From positions 1,606,765 to 1,670,764 of the forward strand of contig CACRXP010000016.1 of the NCBI GenBank assembly GCA_902702965.1: a stretch of 64,000 nucleotides of DNA, read 5' to 3'. Shown here in pieces: positions 46,226 through 58,849 of this stretch (positions within the stretch are counted from its first letter, which is position 1; each line of letters opens with the position of its first letter). The notes beneath the pieces are model-generated. The model had not been told where the DNA came from and ran no database searches. It saw nothing but the letters and a program-made list of their open reading frames with translations. This stretch comes from Spirometra erinaceieuropaei. Taxonomy: Eukaryota; Platyhelminthes; Cestoda; Diphyllobothriidea; Diphyllobothriidae. The translations under genes were made by a program, and so were the position numbers.

Positions 46226-47119
46226 AGATGAGAACACTGCGTAAGTTCTACTGTTTAACCTTGCATGATAGATGACATTTCATAAAGCAGATGTTAAATA
46301 ATGCCAAATTTCTCTAGGAATGTGAATGACCTTCACAAGAAGACATCCGGCATCGGAAGACATTTTTGTACGAACGATGTACAATAAAATGTACTATGTA
46401 TGACTCACTTTTCTTTTTGATATACTGCGTCGTCTAACAAGCAAGTGTCGCGTTCTGAAAAGAAGTCCTCCAAAACTGAATGTGTGCATGCGTGTGTGTT
46501 GTTTGTGGACGCAATCGCAGCAGATTGGAAGGTTGTAATCCGACGATGTGGCCCTCGTGTCGGCAGACTAGCAGGCAGAGACGACATTTGGATAAGGATT
46601 AGGCGACCTCTCTCTCGCTTGCCATGGTCGTGCCTCGTGTTCTTCACCTCATCAGAGTTTGTGAAACAAGCAAGCCTACGGGATCCTAGAGGATTTATAG
46701 GAGATGTGCGCGATTCAAATGACAGGTGAATTGTTCCTTGCGTTGTGGTGTTTGCAGTATGCCAGTAATTCGGGGAGTGTGGGTCCATAGTCCTATGCAA
46801 AACCAGGAGTGCAAGTGATAACAAATTATGCGGCAATTGTCCAAAACATGTACACCGGTAATTTAGGGCATTGCCACCTGTAACTCGTGGAATGAGGGAT
46901 ACATATTGGCATGGTCGATTGATGTTCTGTTGCTGGTTGGATCCTGAGGGAAGGGGTGGATCAGATGGCAGTGCCCGACGCGCAAGATGTGATGACGAAA
47001 CAGGTGCCTGTTGTATTCCACAGTAAAATGGCAGGTAAACGTGAATAAATGTGAGTTTGACAAACGCTCTCCAAGTTGAAATTTTGTATAAACAGAAGAT
47101 ATGACAAAGGATAGCCCAT

Positions 47120-47860
47120 TTGAGATTTTATATTAAATTAATTTGCGTGTACTGCATAGTAATAAAACCGAACTGCAGTGTAAAGTGGCCGTCTAGGTAG
47201 TGGGCATGACTTGCTACCTAGATAAGCGCGAACGACAATGTCCACATTGTCCCCGCAGCAGGGGGGCTGAGGGATACCGACTGTCGATGAAGCTACCACT
47301 CATTCTCTCTATATATATATCTCTCTCTCATCTCTCACACACATCTGGACAGAGTCAGGAAGACCAGACGTGGGATCGGGCGCATCCAAATCTGACTACA
47401 TCGGAAACTTGTCAGGCGTAATGGATATTTATGCAGAAAACGCTTGGTCATGGCCAAATTCCACTGCCCATTTTTGAGAGCTACGTCGGCACAAAAAAAT
47501 GCATAGCAGCATATTCGAAAGAAACTTGCGACAGATTTATTGAAATAAGTCGACCCTGCCCTGAGCTCGGCAATTCGAAACACGTTGTATAATTAATGTA
47601 AAATCAATTTGGCCTGCGTTGTCGCAATTAGTATGAGTTCGGTAATTTAACAATACGTGTCAATAAAGCAGTAAGCAACCGCACATTTTCATTGCGCAGT
47701 ACCGTGTGCACCCAAGATTGTTCTTCCCAGTCCACCCAATGAATCACATGAGTTGGAGGACGCCTATGTAGTTTATTGAGGAGATATGATCATTGCGGTT
47801 GCGGTAATTGGATGCCGTTGGAGAAGCGGCCGGAAAAGCGTGGGTGATATGAAACCCAAT
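47120..47860. repeat. Inverted duplicate arm 1 (partner at 59.7-60.8 kb)
   Basis: 47400-47860 matches the reverse complement of 59690-60180 over nearly 480 bp, and 47120-47310 matches the reverse complement of 60590-60790. It contains a TTTATTGAAATAAGTCGACCCTGCCC block and a short TA/CT microsatellite at 47305-47330. Confidence 0.82.
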
Positions 47861-50800
47861 TGTCCGTTATGCAGACGCTTTAATTTTACATGCAAAATGT
47901 TGTCTTGAATGCACGTGTAACGATGGGTAGAGTTCAAAATTAAAGCCAAAATATTCGGCTTTTTCAAGCATAAACTGGACGCAATTTTTAACCACTTGAC
48001 TACAGGAAGGAATATTTTTCTTGAATGTTTTCTATAAAATATATTTGAATTTTTAATGACATCGAAAATGAGGGGAAAATGCAGACCAACTCAGTAGTTC
48101 TTCTAGGCAGGCGGGTGAAATGACGCTAGTTCGAAATTCGTCATCCAGGCGTGAATGTAATATCACAGGATCATGTAGCGAGATGGTTAATATTATAACC
48201 GTACTTGAGTAATTTTTGAATCAAGGACAATTTGCAGAATTTCGGTTAATATTTCAATAGATAGCACATCTAATGTTTTAGCCGCTTTTGTGCATTTCCT
48301 TGGACTTACAATTGGCAAAATATAACAGCCTGGAGAGGGCGTCTTAGAGCCAAAAAACGAGAAGTTATTTTGGATGAAATTAATGATGGATATGGGGTAC
48401 TTTCATCGCAAGATTTTGACCAAAGCCTGCATTTCAAATACCTTTTTCCTAGAGCAGAATGTCAAGCCTAGCTTATCAGTTGAGGCCGAAAATTACTGTA
48501 GAGTAATCATCATTGTTGTTTTGCCAAGTTATTCGCAAACGCAAGTACTAAATGGCTTTTATGTACTTCTCGCTGGTGTGGTACGGTGAGAGAATTCGGT
48601 CACGAAACAGAATGCTGTGCCTAGGTGTTGACTGAAGACACATCTGAACTGATTCATGCGAAATAAAATCATCATTTATGTTTGCACTCATACAATCGCA
48701 GTTTCGTTTGCAAACAAATTAAAGCATTTCTGAAACTTATTATTACTGGCGATGAAATGTGATGATTATACGCACACAATTAGTAGGTATTACATACTTG
48801 CGGCTGTAAGACTGATTATCTTACAAATCAATCACATGACATTTCAGACAATTCAGAGTGTTGGATTTTGAGTGATCTGCTTTTCGGCAACCTACAGGAA
48901 TCCTACTCGATAAAATGACAACTTAACTGGTAGGCATTTCCCCAATCACTCCTCGATGTCCTAGCAATTTCAAATATATTTCATAATAGTTCCTCAAGAC
49001 ATATCATTTATTGTACTCATTCGGTAGAAAATTTGAAGAAGGCATGATTTGCTTTCAAATAAGTACAAGAAATAGTATTTGTATGGAGTTTCTCCCTTAC
49101 TCACTGACTTAATTCACGCGGGCATCGAACACCGGTAGAGGAAATGCAGACTAGTAAAGTAGACAATCATGTTGAGAGAGGTTTATGTAGGTGGTTGAAA
49201 AGAACTGCAGGTTTCTGAAACATAACAGTATTATGCTACAAGTTAGCCAACGTCGCAACCCCATTTAGGTAATCCTTCCTATTTGAACGCGTATTTCAGT
49301 GGTTGGCTTAACATTTCATGAGATCGGTCACTCACAGGAGCAGACGGACGAATAGCGTGAAAAACGCAATATTCCGCTTCTTTTGACTTTCAATTTTCTT
49401 GGGCGCGGAAACACAGCAGTCGTTCAAAAGGCCCAGAGACGTCTATTTTATTTAGGCTCTGCGAACCGGTAGATTTTGCCACTTGAGGTTTAAATTGATT
49501 TAATGTTAATAGTTCGATATGATACGACTGCTCAGTTTGTTTTGCGATGAGATAATTTCAGTGAATCAGGGGAGTGAGACCTTCTTCTCCGAGTGTTCTG
49601 CTTTGGGCTTTGCAGATGACTAGTTTTCAGAGTCGCGCGGTGGCACGCGGATGTGACTAGGAGTTACCTGCCAAAGTGCCCTCTGGGTCTGATGGGAGTT
49701 CAAAGGATACAAACCTCCACTGTGACATTACTTCACCCCTGGTAGGCGGGGTGGGGGGGGGGGAGAGATGGGGACGCTGGATCATGTTCGCTAAATGAGC
49801 AACTCTTTTCCATTGTGCGCCAACGATTAACGTGAATAACACAATACTCCGCCTCTTTTGCCTGTCAGTTTCCTTGGACGCATCACCGGCAAATTGCGCC
49901 CAATCACTGAACCAGATGGCTGACCGACTAGGTGAATGGAAGAGAGACTGATAATGCTGCTGACATTACGAAATCCTTTCCCACGCATTCTTCACAAAAG
50001 ATATTCAGACCCACATTGAAACGATCACAAGGTGCTGGGAAGACCTATTATTACTGGCGAAGAGAAGTCGTGCTTAGGTGGTCGATCAGTAAGCATTGCA
50101 AAAGTAGGGCTGTAAGATTGCCTATCTTACGATGCAATCACATAATATTTCAGACACCTCAAGGCGTTGAATACTGAATGCACCTTTTTTCGACTATCTA
50201 CAAAACCTTTCTTCATGAACATGACTTCTTCATTGGTGGGCATTTTCCATGTCGATATGCGATGCCTCTGTAATTTCAGGCATCGGGTAGAAAACTGGTG
50301 TCTCTTTCAAATTCTTATCTTGTAAACGGCAGCTTATGGTTTTAAGAAGACTTTTTAAAAACCGAGTGGATTTAAAGTCGATTTGGCGTTGCGATGTCGC
50401 TTATGGAGTTAAGCCTTCAATGTGCATAGATTCCAGGCAGGGGGAGAACTATGCAGTCCTACACGCCATCACGAAAATATGATACGCAGCTATTACAATG
50501 AGTGCCAATTCTGTTGTATATTTTACAGGGAACATTTTACAAGATCATCGAACATCGGTAGAGGAAATTCGCGCTAGTTAAGTGACCATCTATGTCCAGT
50601 GAGGAATTTGCAGGTGGCCGAAAAGACCTGCGCTTAAATGCCAACACACTGAGGTGTCTAAAAAATCACAGGACTATGCCACCAGTTAATCAACATCGTT
50701 AACCCACTTAAGTAATGCTTCCTAGACGAAATTACATTTTAGAAGTTGGGCTGACATTTACTGAGATCGCTCACTCAGACGTGCTCGGTTTTGTGCGCTA

Positions 50801-52850
50801 AATATTGACGTGCTACGCATCCTTTGCTTATCAACATGATTAGATAGTAAAACGCAGATATTGTCCAAAGAATAATGCTTCGTCAATGAATTGAGGCAAC
50901 TCGTTAGACTGCAAGTCGTGCAGTGATTTTCCACCACGGAAGGCGGTTGCTATGGTTTCATTTGACCGGTTTAACTGATGGCGTCACCAAGATGTCTCGT
51001 AGAGAACTCTATCAGGCATATTCTCTTGGGTTGCCTTGCTGGTAATCCTCAGTCGGAGAGGAGAGAGCGTATCGATGTAGACTGCCGCATTGGGTGGAAT
51101 TCGATGCCTGAAAGACTGAGCGGTTGGCCTTCAAGGACGTGTTGCATGACTAAATCACCTGGCTTGATAGACGCATACAGGGCCCGATTCTGACTGTCCT
51201 AATGGCAAAGTGGGCGAAACCAGTGGTGGGATTCCGGAAAGTAGCCTGTCTCTCCTAAAAGTACGCCAGGGATGTAGTTTAATTATAGAATTACAAAATG
51301 ACATGTAAAATCATGTAAAGACGATCTGTAACCAATAGGGATTTCAAGTCCGTTCACCAGTACTTCCCTTAATAGAACTGAAGGGTCAGAGTCAGGAAGA
51401 CCAGAGGTGAGATCGGGCGCATCTTCGTGTGCCGAACACCTCTGCTCCGCACATGATGAAACAGACGGACGGTTATTCGATGCACGACCTACAATATCTC
51501 GACGCCTTTGCAGGAAACGAGTCTTCGTGTCTATTCCACTGAACAGACGCGTGTATGCATGGATCATACTTGTAGCCTAAGACATCCAGCATGCTTTGCT
51601 GCATTCTACATGCAACAGCAGCAACAATCTGCCGATGTCCTGTAGGAATCATGTTAAGGAAAGACACCCATGAGAAGCAGATACGACGACTACTAATCAA
51701 ACAGTGATGGTGCACAATTGGAAGACGCATGTTCATGCGCGAGGAGATAGTTGAAATTCATAGCTGTAAGAAGTTTTCGATGCTCGCCAGTTGCTCATCT
51801 CCCTCACTCTCTCTCAATCACACGCAGAAGCTTCAATAGTACATGACTGGCCGATCTTCTGAAGTGTTGACCTGAAAGATGAAATGTGTTCTCATCTAGT
51901 AGGGATTACTTTGTTGGGGTTCTAATGCTGATTAGGGTGCGGCATGATCGAATGGTATTTCGAATACGCCAGGATGCTGACTTTTAAATGAACTTCTTTT
52001 CGGCTGACAACAAAATACCGCCCTCGGCAAACAATAACTAATTTTTATGATCTTGAATTATTCCGATTGCTCCTCATTGCGTCTTCACATGCAAACGCAT
52101 TTCACAGAAAGCATACATAAACATATTACTTTTTTCGCATGTGGCGGAAATTTATATCGTATTCCAATTGGATTCTCAAAGATGGAATGCATATCGATTG
52201 AATAACTGTCGGTGTTGATGAGCTTTCCCAAGACCGTGCACCGTCTGTCCAAATAGCATCGAATAGGTGCGTTTACTAATGCTCCCTGTGGGGTAAACAG
52301 CATGGTTCATATTTGACACACTATTTTATAAGACTTCTGCAGTGTCTTCTTAATTTCTTAGAGGGATTTGCGATTTCCCTCTCATGGAGAGCGTGCAGTA
52401 TGAAGACTGAATTCTTTTCATACAAAATCAATGGCGTCTCGGACTTAACCGTATTCGAGAATTGAGCAATGCTTTTGAAAACGAAAGGTACCAATTCTTC
52501 GAGTATTAAATCTGAAGAAGACGCAATTTACTACCAAACGAGTACATGATAGAATGACTTTAAGCATGCCTCTGCAAAATATGCTTGAGTATATGAGGGC
52601 ATAAAAAATCCATATGAAATTCATGCTACCCAATTAGTAGTGTTTTACCAAGGCGGTTACTGCATACGCCCGGAATTCAACATCCTGGCGTGACTGAAAT
52701 ATCTTCGGATTGTTCTGCAGGACGAAAAATATAACAAACCAAATAGGTACTCCTTCCATATTTAGAAAGCATTAAAAAATTCCCAGTTAACATTTAATCA
52801 GCTCGTGAACTTTTTTCCCTTACAGCCACTTCGACTGCACAAACACCTCC
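47861..52850. repeat. Gene-poor stretch of dispersed non-coding repeats
   Basis: Pieces at 48180-48260, 48780-49340, 49440-49780, 49930-50300, 50560-50780 and 51930-52020 match each other and the repeats at 15-17, 21.6-24.4 and 26.8 kb. 51590-51680 matches the reverse complement of 60450-60530. No frame shows a known protein motif. The stretch between 52090 and 52800 shows nothing recognisable. Confidence 0.5.
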
Positions 52851-52926
52851 CTGTTTCTGCAGAAATACAGGTTCCTGGTTTCCGTTCAAAGCTTCGATTT
52901 CTGAAGGAGCTGCAGCAGTTGTCGTC

Positions 52927-54232
52927 GTGGTCATCGCTGCAATTTATATACGTGAAAATGGTAGTCGAACAAGTGCCTTCGGGATGTTTCTCAAAAAGTA
53001 CGCCCAAGTGGGATTCCAACCCAGTCAAGGAGGTGACGAGGGCGGCGTCACTATCAATGGACCACAGACGCGCAGCAGACGAGCTAAAAATAATGATGTA
53101 ATGAACAATGTACATTGTCTAAATGAATGTAACATCGGCTTCCCCATTATCAAATCTTCTGCCAAGCGGGCCAGGAGTTTAGTAACCTTAATGGATGTCA
53201 ACTACAAGAACGAACATACAACACATGCGGCATGTTTCAGACTTCTCCAGAAAGTCATGGAGATGGAGAACGAGATAAAAGACCTAAAACTAGAGATGGA
53301 GACGTTGACGAAACTTCCTCGCCATTCACCCGTAAAGAGAAAGTCGGCGATATCAGACCCTCAGAAAACAAAGATAACATATTCAAGCACAGTATCATTA
53401 ACTGGATCAGCCGCCAAGGAAAAAGACTGCCCGTCTAAGGAAGAAATCACAACTGAGAACCGACCTCCTGTGCAAGAAAAGAACGATAGAGAGGGATCTC
53501 AGGAAAAGCAGAAGCGCCCCGGGGCATCCCGAAAAGAAAAAAAGCAGGTCAGACTGTTCGCACGAGAGAGCAGAGTCCACACACAATGCCTGCAAATACC
53601 ACACTGCCGAAGGATGTATCGCACGACTCGGTTGGTGAGGAACCCTGTGGTAGCTACGCCATCACAGCTGTCTCTCAGTGAAACGATGACAACGGAAATT
53701 GGCGAAATTCTGAACGTGCGTGTAAAAATAAACGTAGGAGCTCTCTTCCAAACAGGCATCTCTACCGAAAACGAAACATCGTCATAAAGGAAGCTCCTGA
53801 GTCCAATTCTCCGACTGCAAAAGAAAGAATCGAACACGATCTCAACCTCTTTCAAACATATTCAAATGCCGTCCTTCAGGACGGAGAATGTGTTACCGTG
53901 CACAAAGCTTTCCGTCTAGGAAACGCAGATGCGTCGCGTGCATTACCAAGGCCTCTTAAAATTATTCTTGCAAATGAAGCCCAGGCCTCGCATCTCTTAG
54001 AAGGGAGGATGGCCCTTCGTCATTCGCATAAGAAAGTGTTTTTTCACCCGGATTACGAAACGACAGAAAGACACAAGATGAGGGAGCTCTGGAGAGAACT
54101 GAAAAGAAGGACAGAAGAGGGGGAGAAGGGGTTGAAAATAAAGGAAGGCAAGATAATACAGATCAAACGATCGTTCCTGTGGCTAACCCCCTTTGTAATC
54201 AGGGCCAGTTCCCCCCGAGAAGACGGACACTA
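52927..54232 (+). pseudogene. ORF1 of the CR1-like element, frameshifted
   Basis: The first frame (52927-53787) has a short coiled-coil-like stretch (LLQKVMEMENEIKDLKLEME near residue 105) followed by a Lys/Glu-rich, low-complexity segment. After a frameshift the second frame (about 53760-54232) reads PTAKERIEHDLNLF, VTVHKAFRLGNAD, RALPRPLKIILANEAQASHL, FHPDYETTERHKMREL and EEGEKGLKIKEGKI. This order resembles the RRM plus C-terminal RNA-binding part of non-LTR ORF1 proteins. The product would coat element RNA. The identification of the second half is firmer than that of the first. Confidence 0.68.
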
Positions 54233-54898
54233 AAGGTGCTGTATTCGAATGTGCAGAGCCTGTTTAACAAGATGGATGAACTCAGGACTCTGATCGACGA
54301 GCACACGCCAGATATCATCGTCTTGACAGAAACATGGCTTTCTGAAGCTATTGGAGACCACGAGGTATCTCTCAGAGGCTACCAACGGTTCAGAAGAGAC
54401 AGGAGAAGCCGAGGAGGAGGGGTCGCTGTTTATGTTAGCTACAACCTAACCGCGGTCCCTGAGCATAATCCAACAACAACAGCGGAAGTGGAATTCTTAC
54501 CTTTAACTATCTCCACTAAATACGCCAGGCTGCTGGCGTTTGCAGTTGTGTATCGTCCCCCAAACCAGATTTTTGAATACGATAGCCTTCTCCTAAGGGA
54601 ACTGAACAAGACCTGATCGAACAGAGACGTCCTTATTGTCGGGGACTTTAACGCCCCCAATATCGACTGGCAAGCTTGGACGGTTTCGGGTCCATCAAAC
54701 ACATTCGGACAGCATTTGCTTGAATTGGCAGCAGAAAAACTACTTTTCCAGAATGTAACTCTCGGAACACGTGTTAGGGAAGGGCAACGTTCAAATTGCC
54801 TCGACCTGGTGCTCACACGCGATGAGGAGAGTGTGCTGGATATACAAGATCTCCCGCCAATTGGTGCTAGTGATCGTATTGTGATGCTCTTCGAGTAG
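54212..54898 (+). pseudogene. APE-type endonuclease of the CR1-like element
   Basis: LKVLYSNVQSLFNKMDELR opens the domain, with DIIVLTETWLS (catalytic Glu), GYQRFRRDRRSRGGGVAVYV and LAFAVVYRPPN. An in-frame TGA at 54614 interrupts just before VLIVGDFNAPNIDW. The frame then goes on through LELAAEKLLFQNV, NCLDLVLTRDEESV and IGASDRIVMLFE, where the usual SDH reads SDR. The domain overlaps the end of ORF1 by a few codons. Confidence 0.85.
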
Positions 54899-54996
54899 TC
54901 CATGTTCTCCCAGCCTAATTCACCTGAACAATTACAAAGAAATATCTGGAAAGGGGATTTTTCTAGCAAGTCTCAGCAATACCGTGGACCACCACA

Positions 54997-57074
54997 TTGC
55001 AGGGAACAGTTAATGACTATTGGAGCACGTTCAGCTCACTGGTCAAAAGAATCGTTGATCTGAACTGTCCACTCAGACGAAAGAAAACAACCAAGCGTCC
55101 GCCGTGGATAAACCGGAAACTTCAAACCGCATTTAAGAGGAGAAATAAAGTGTGGAGACGCTACCGACAAACAGACAGTTCTGAAGATCTGAAGGAATAC
55201 AAACGACAGCGGAATGCGTGTAAACGCGAGGCTCATAGACTTCGAAGCAACTATGAGCTGCGCATATTACAAAATTCCTTGGAGAATCCTAAAATCCTCT
55301 ATAATTACATACGTAATGGACAGAGCAATCGTGAACCGATTCCAGCGCTAAGATCCCAAAACGGAGTAATTGAGACAGATGACCACCTGAAAGCATCAGT
55401 CTTCTCCAATTTCTTTCAGTCGGTATTCACTCATGACACAAACCCTCCTGCCATGCCTTACGTAGACCAACGACAATATCCCTCCTGTCCTGCATTGGAA
55501 GACAATCCTTTCTTCTCACCCATGTTTATAAGGACCGAACTACGCCGGCTGAAACCTGCCAAATCACCTGGTCCAGATGGAATTCATCCACTTGTCCTCC
55601 GAGAATTAGCCGATGTACTCTGTGAGCCGGTGTCCATGATATTTCGGAAGTCCATGGACGAAGGCGAACTGCCGGAGGTGTAGAAAACGGCCCATATTTC
55701 TCCAATCTATAAAGGAGGATCCAGTCTGGAACCCGAAAACTACCGTCCTATTAGTTTAACCTGCATTCTATGCAAGGTAATGGAACGACTTATTAAAGGG
55801 CATTTAATGTCGTATCTGGAGCAGAGGGACCTGTTATGTGCTGCTCAGCACGGATTTCGTCGTGGTCACTCCTGTCTTACAAGCAGTCTCTACTCTCAGG
55901 AAAAGTGGGCAAGAGCCATAGACCAGGGCCGTCCAGTGGACGTCATCTTCATTGACTTTAAGAAAGCGTTTGATAGCGTTCCTCATGGACGACTCCTACA
56001 GAAGATTTGGGAGTGTGGAATACAGGGCAGCATTTTTAATTGGATTAAAAGTTTTCTGTCATGCAGGCTCCGAAATGTCATCGTTGGTGCCACTACATTC
56101 GAATGGGTGCCAGTAAAAAGCGGCGTTCCGCAGGGCTCAGTCTTGGGTCCTCTCCTCTTCCTCATCTATATTAATGACTGTCCTGCAGACCTTGAATGCG
56201 ATGGCATCATGTTTGCAGATGATATAAAGATCTGGAAAACAATCAGCTGCGTTGAAGACGCGCAGAAGCTACAGGAAGATGTTAATAAGCTGGCTGCGTG
56301 GTCCAGCAAGTGGCTTCTAGCGTTTAACGTATTCAAGTGTGTAGTCTTGCGACTAGAATCTGGACGGAGGCGCTTCCCAAAACATCAGTACACCATAAAT
56401 GGGGTTCCGCTAAAAGAAATGGACACGCAGAAAGACTTAGGTGTCTGGACATGCTCAAACTTGCTGCCCTCCCAGCACTGCAAAAGAGTCGTCCAAAAGG
56501 CAACCAGCATCGTGCACTGGATTAGGCGTGCCTTCAAAATCTTTCCTCCAGAACTCTTCTCACAGATATTCGGCACGTTCGTCAGACCGCACTTGGAATA
56601 CGGAATGCCATCATGGATGCCCTGGATGAAGAAAGACAGTGATGCATAGAGCAGGTGCAACGATGGGCCACAAAACTGGTAGACGGTCTCAGGACTCTGT
56701 CATACCCAGAAAGACTGATCCAGTTAAATTTGTTCCCCCTATCCTATAGACGAATGAGGTGTGACCTGTTATGGACATTCCGAATAATCCACGGACATCA
56801 ATGTTCGCTAAAAACAGACGACTTCTTTGAATTCACAACAACGAGTCACCTGCGCGGTCACCCGTACAAAGTCAAGCGGGAGCGTACACGCCTAGACAAT
56901 CGGAAGTTTTCTGTCAGCCAGCGTGTTGTTCGACCATGGAACGCACTCCCAAGTGAAATAATGACATCTGATACAATCACTGTATTCAAAAGGCAGCTCG
57001 ATCGTTTGATATTTGATAAACGACGACTTTCACAACAGGACTATCTGCGGCCAGCCATAAATTTCATTTCTTGA
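54997..57074 (+). pseudogene. Reverse transcriptase of the CR1-like element
   Basis: 54997-55683 covers the connector (RPPWINRKLQTAFKRRNKVW) and fingers (RLKPAKSPGPDGIHPLVLRE). A TAG at 55681 replaces a Trp-like codon. Then come SLEPENYRPISLTCILCKVM, AQHGFRRGHSCLT, VIFIDFKKAFDSVPHGRLL, SGVPQGSVLGPLLFLIYIND and the catalytic GIMFADDIKIW. The thumb reads AAWSSKWLLAFNVFKCVV and FVRPHLEYGMPSWMPW. A one-base shift at about 56647 leads to VQRWATKLVDGL and the final FKRQLDRLIF. All catalytic residues are present. Confidence 0.92.
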
Positions 57075-57080
57075 TTTCAT

Positions 57081-57630
57081 CCCTACCTAACACATCCCTG
57101 ACTGTTAATGAAATGTCTCCTCTCAAACTATGCAAATGACAGCACGTTATGCTGATTGTATATAACTGCACTTAAAATTTCATATGTACACTGAGAAGAC
57201 CGCCTGCCGCACCCTTCGCAGTCCCGCATTGTGAAAAGTTGTCCGTGAACACATATTTTACTGACAAAATTTTAGTAAGATGTACATTTAACGTTTATAT
57301 TTTATGTACCGTTTTCAATAGGGTCATCAAGGGCATTGCCTGTTATCCTAAAATACACTATTATATATGATATATGACGACGTATGGACTCAGCACAACA
57401 ACTAGATGTGCTGATTCCTTATAACGTCACACAGGCAGCTTATGCTTCTGTATGCGCGATTCGATCATGCGTGCAGCCTGACCCATAATGTGGACGGTGC
57501 TGAATTTGCCTTATGCGGTCGTAGTTCTCGTAATAGTTTCGCCGACACTGTTTGAAAATATTGGAAATCTATAGTTTATTCTGTGGAATACAATAATAAC
57601 AACACAACGACTGTCTTTGAAAAAGTTTCA
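57081..57630. other. AT-rich flank, possible 3' UTR of the CR1-like element
   Basis: No coding potential. A palindromic ATTATATATGATATATGA run lies near 57360. A clear short-repeat tail was not found, so the element's 3' end is not fixed. Confidence 0.4.
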
Positions 57631-57639
57631 AATATTTTG

Positions 57640-58560
57640 CCACCGAAAAAATAATGGCCTCTCGCCCACAGACATCGCTGGCAAGCTGGAAATGGCCAGG
57701 TCAGCAATTTATGCGATTATCTAACGTTATAAGAAGTCCGGACGCACCCACAAGAAGCCTCGTAGTGGATAAACAAAAACGTTTTAGCCCCTTGGCTGAT
57801 AATGGCTGTCCGGGATCGTAGTCCTTGCAATCCGGTCGGAATCATGAAGAAGCTGACTTCGGCGCCTGATGTGTCTGTGCACATGTTAATCAATGTCGTG
57901 AAAAAGGACCTGCATGTTAGGTCATGGACTAGGACTAGAAGGCATCTCGTTACTGAGGCTGTAAAAAAGAGAAGATACTGGATTGGACTAAGAGAATCTC
58001 ACGTTTCCTCAAGATAGGACCGAACACGATGCTCTACTCCGATGAAAAAGTACTTCACGGTGGGTTCGGTGTCCAACAGACGAACATATTGCTATATAAG
58101 CCCACGGGAAGCTCAACGGGGTATCTGAGAATGCTAAGTGCAAATTTCAGACCAAACATCCTGCGTCTGCGATGGCCTTCGTCCTGATTGTCTCTGACGG
58201 CAAAGTCATGCCCGCTCTGTTCATCAAGGCGGGGGGGAGGTGGGGGGTGTCAAAGTGAACACAGACTAGTAACTGGATGTTCTTCAGAAACATATCAAGC
58301 CCTAAATAGATTCCAACCTGCACTTCAGACGACAATGTAGTCGTCCTTTAGGATATTGAGCCTGCATATACGTCAGAGAAGACGTAGAAGCGGCTGGAAG
58401 ACCACATGCATTATTCCTGGCCCAAGGATATGTAGCCGTCATTATCGTCCCCTCAACATTGTCGCTGTCGACGGACTGAAGTCACTTCTAAGTGCATCCC
58501 CTCAATTTTGCCCAGATTAGGGCATGCAGACTGCAAGGTTATTTGCGTCACATGCATCTG
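57640..58560 (+). pseudogene. Tc1/mariner-like transposase pseudogene
   Basis: 57660-57775 encodes a helix-turn-helix start: LSPTDIAGKLEMARSAIYAI, a stop, then RYKKSGRTHKKPRSG. Next come a region with RSWTRTRRHLVTEAVKKRR, GPNTMLYSDEKVL (the first catalytic Asp region), a frameshift, MAFVLIVSDGK-MPALFIK, and TSEKT..RLEDHMHYSWPKDM. The order is that of Tc1/mariner transposases. Multiple stops and shifts show it is long dead. Terminal inverted repeats were not found. Confidence 0.78.
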
Positions 58561-58569
58561 TAATTTCAG

Positions 58570-58845
58570 CACGATGTCCAAGTCTTCATCTTAGTGGATA
58601 AGTTGATTCAGACTTGACGGCATGTTTCCCTTTCCGGCGTTCAATTTGGCAGACAGGCCGTGAAGAAGTTCCCAAGTAATATGAGAAAAATAATATCAGA
58701 TGAACTAACACACTCACCCCGCAGTGAATCTGTTCTGACCGCCTTCAGGGAGGCAGGGAGGGGGGGAGGGGAGAGAGAGTGAGTTCATTTGCCCTCCGAA
58801 ACATGACGAAATCTGACCGCCAGAAGAGGGCCATAAGACACGCAC
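58570..58845. repeat. Dispersed repeat after the mariner pseudogene
   Basis: Matches 41550-41830, including a CTTTCCGGCGTTCAATTTGGCAGA block and the GACGAAATCTGACCG block. It joins directly to a monomer of the zinc-finger element. Confidence 0.65.
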
Positions 58846-58849
58846 ACAC

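Larger units (their letters stand above)
43905..47100. repeat. Segmental duplication, copy 2
   Basis: Corresponds to 27190-32600 with roughly 10-20 percent divergence by eye and several indels. It keeps the secreted-protein gene and both flanks, and lacks the CR1-like insertion and most of the 28589-28985 arm. Its right end (46900-47100) matches 32390-32600 directly. Confidence 0.82.
52850..57080 (+). mobile_element. CR1-like non-LTR retrotransposon, nearly full length
   Basis: The order is ORF1 (52927-54232), endonuclease (54212-54898) and RT with C-terminus (54997-57074) in plus orientation. Two in-frame stops inside ORF2 (TGA at 54614, TAG at 55681) and frameshifts near 53780, 54900 and 56647 disable it. 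The 5' and 3' limits are uncertain. About 300 bp of AT-rich sequence after the last stop could be its 3' untranslated region. Confidence 0.88.

Noticed and set aside
54439..54969. 176-codon minus-strand frame
   Set aside because: Antisense of the CR1-like endonuclease, which has clear motifs on the plus strand.
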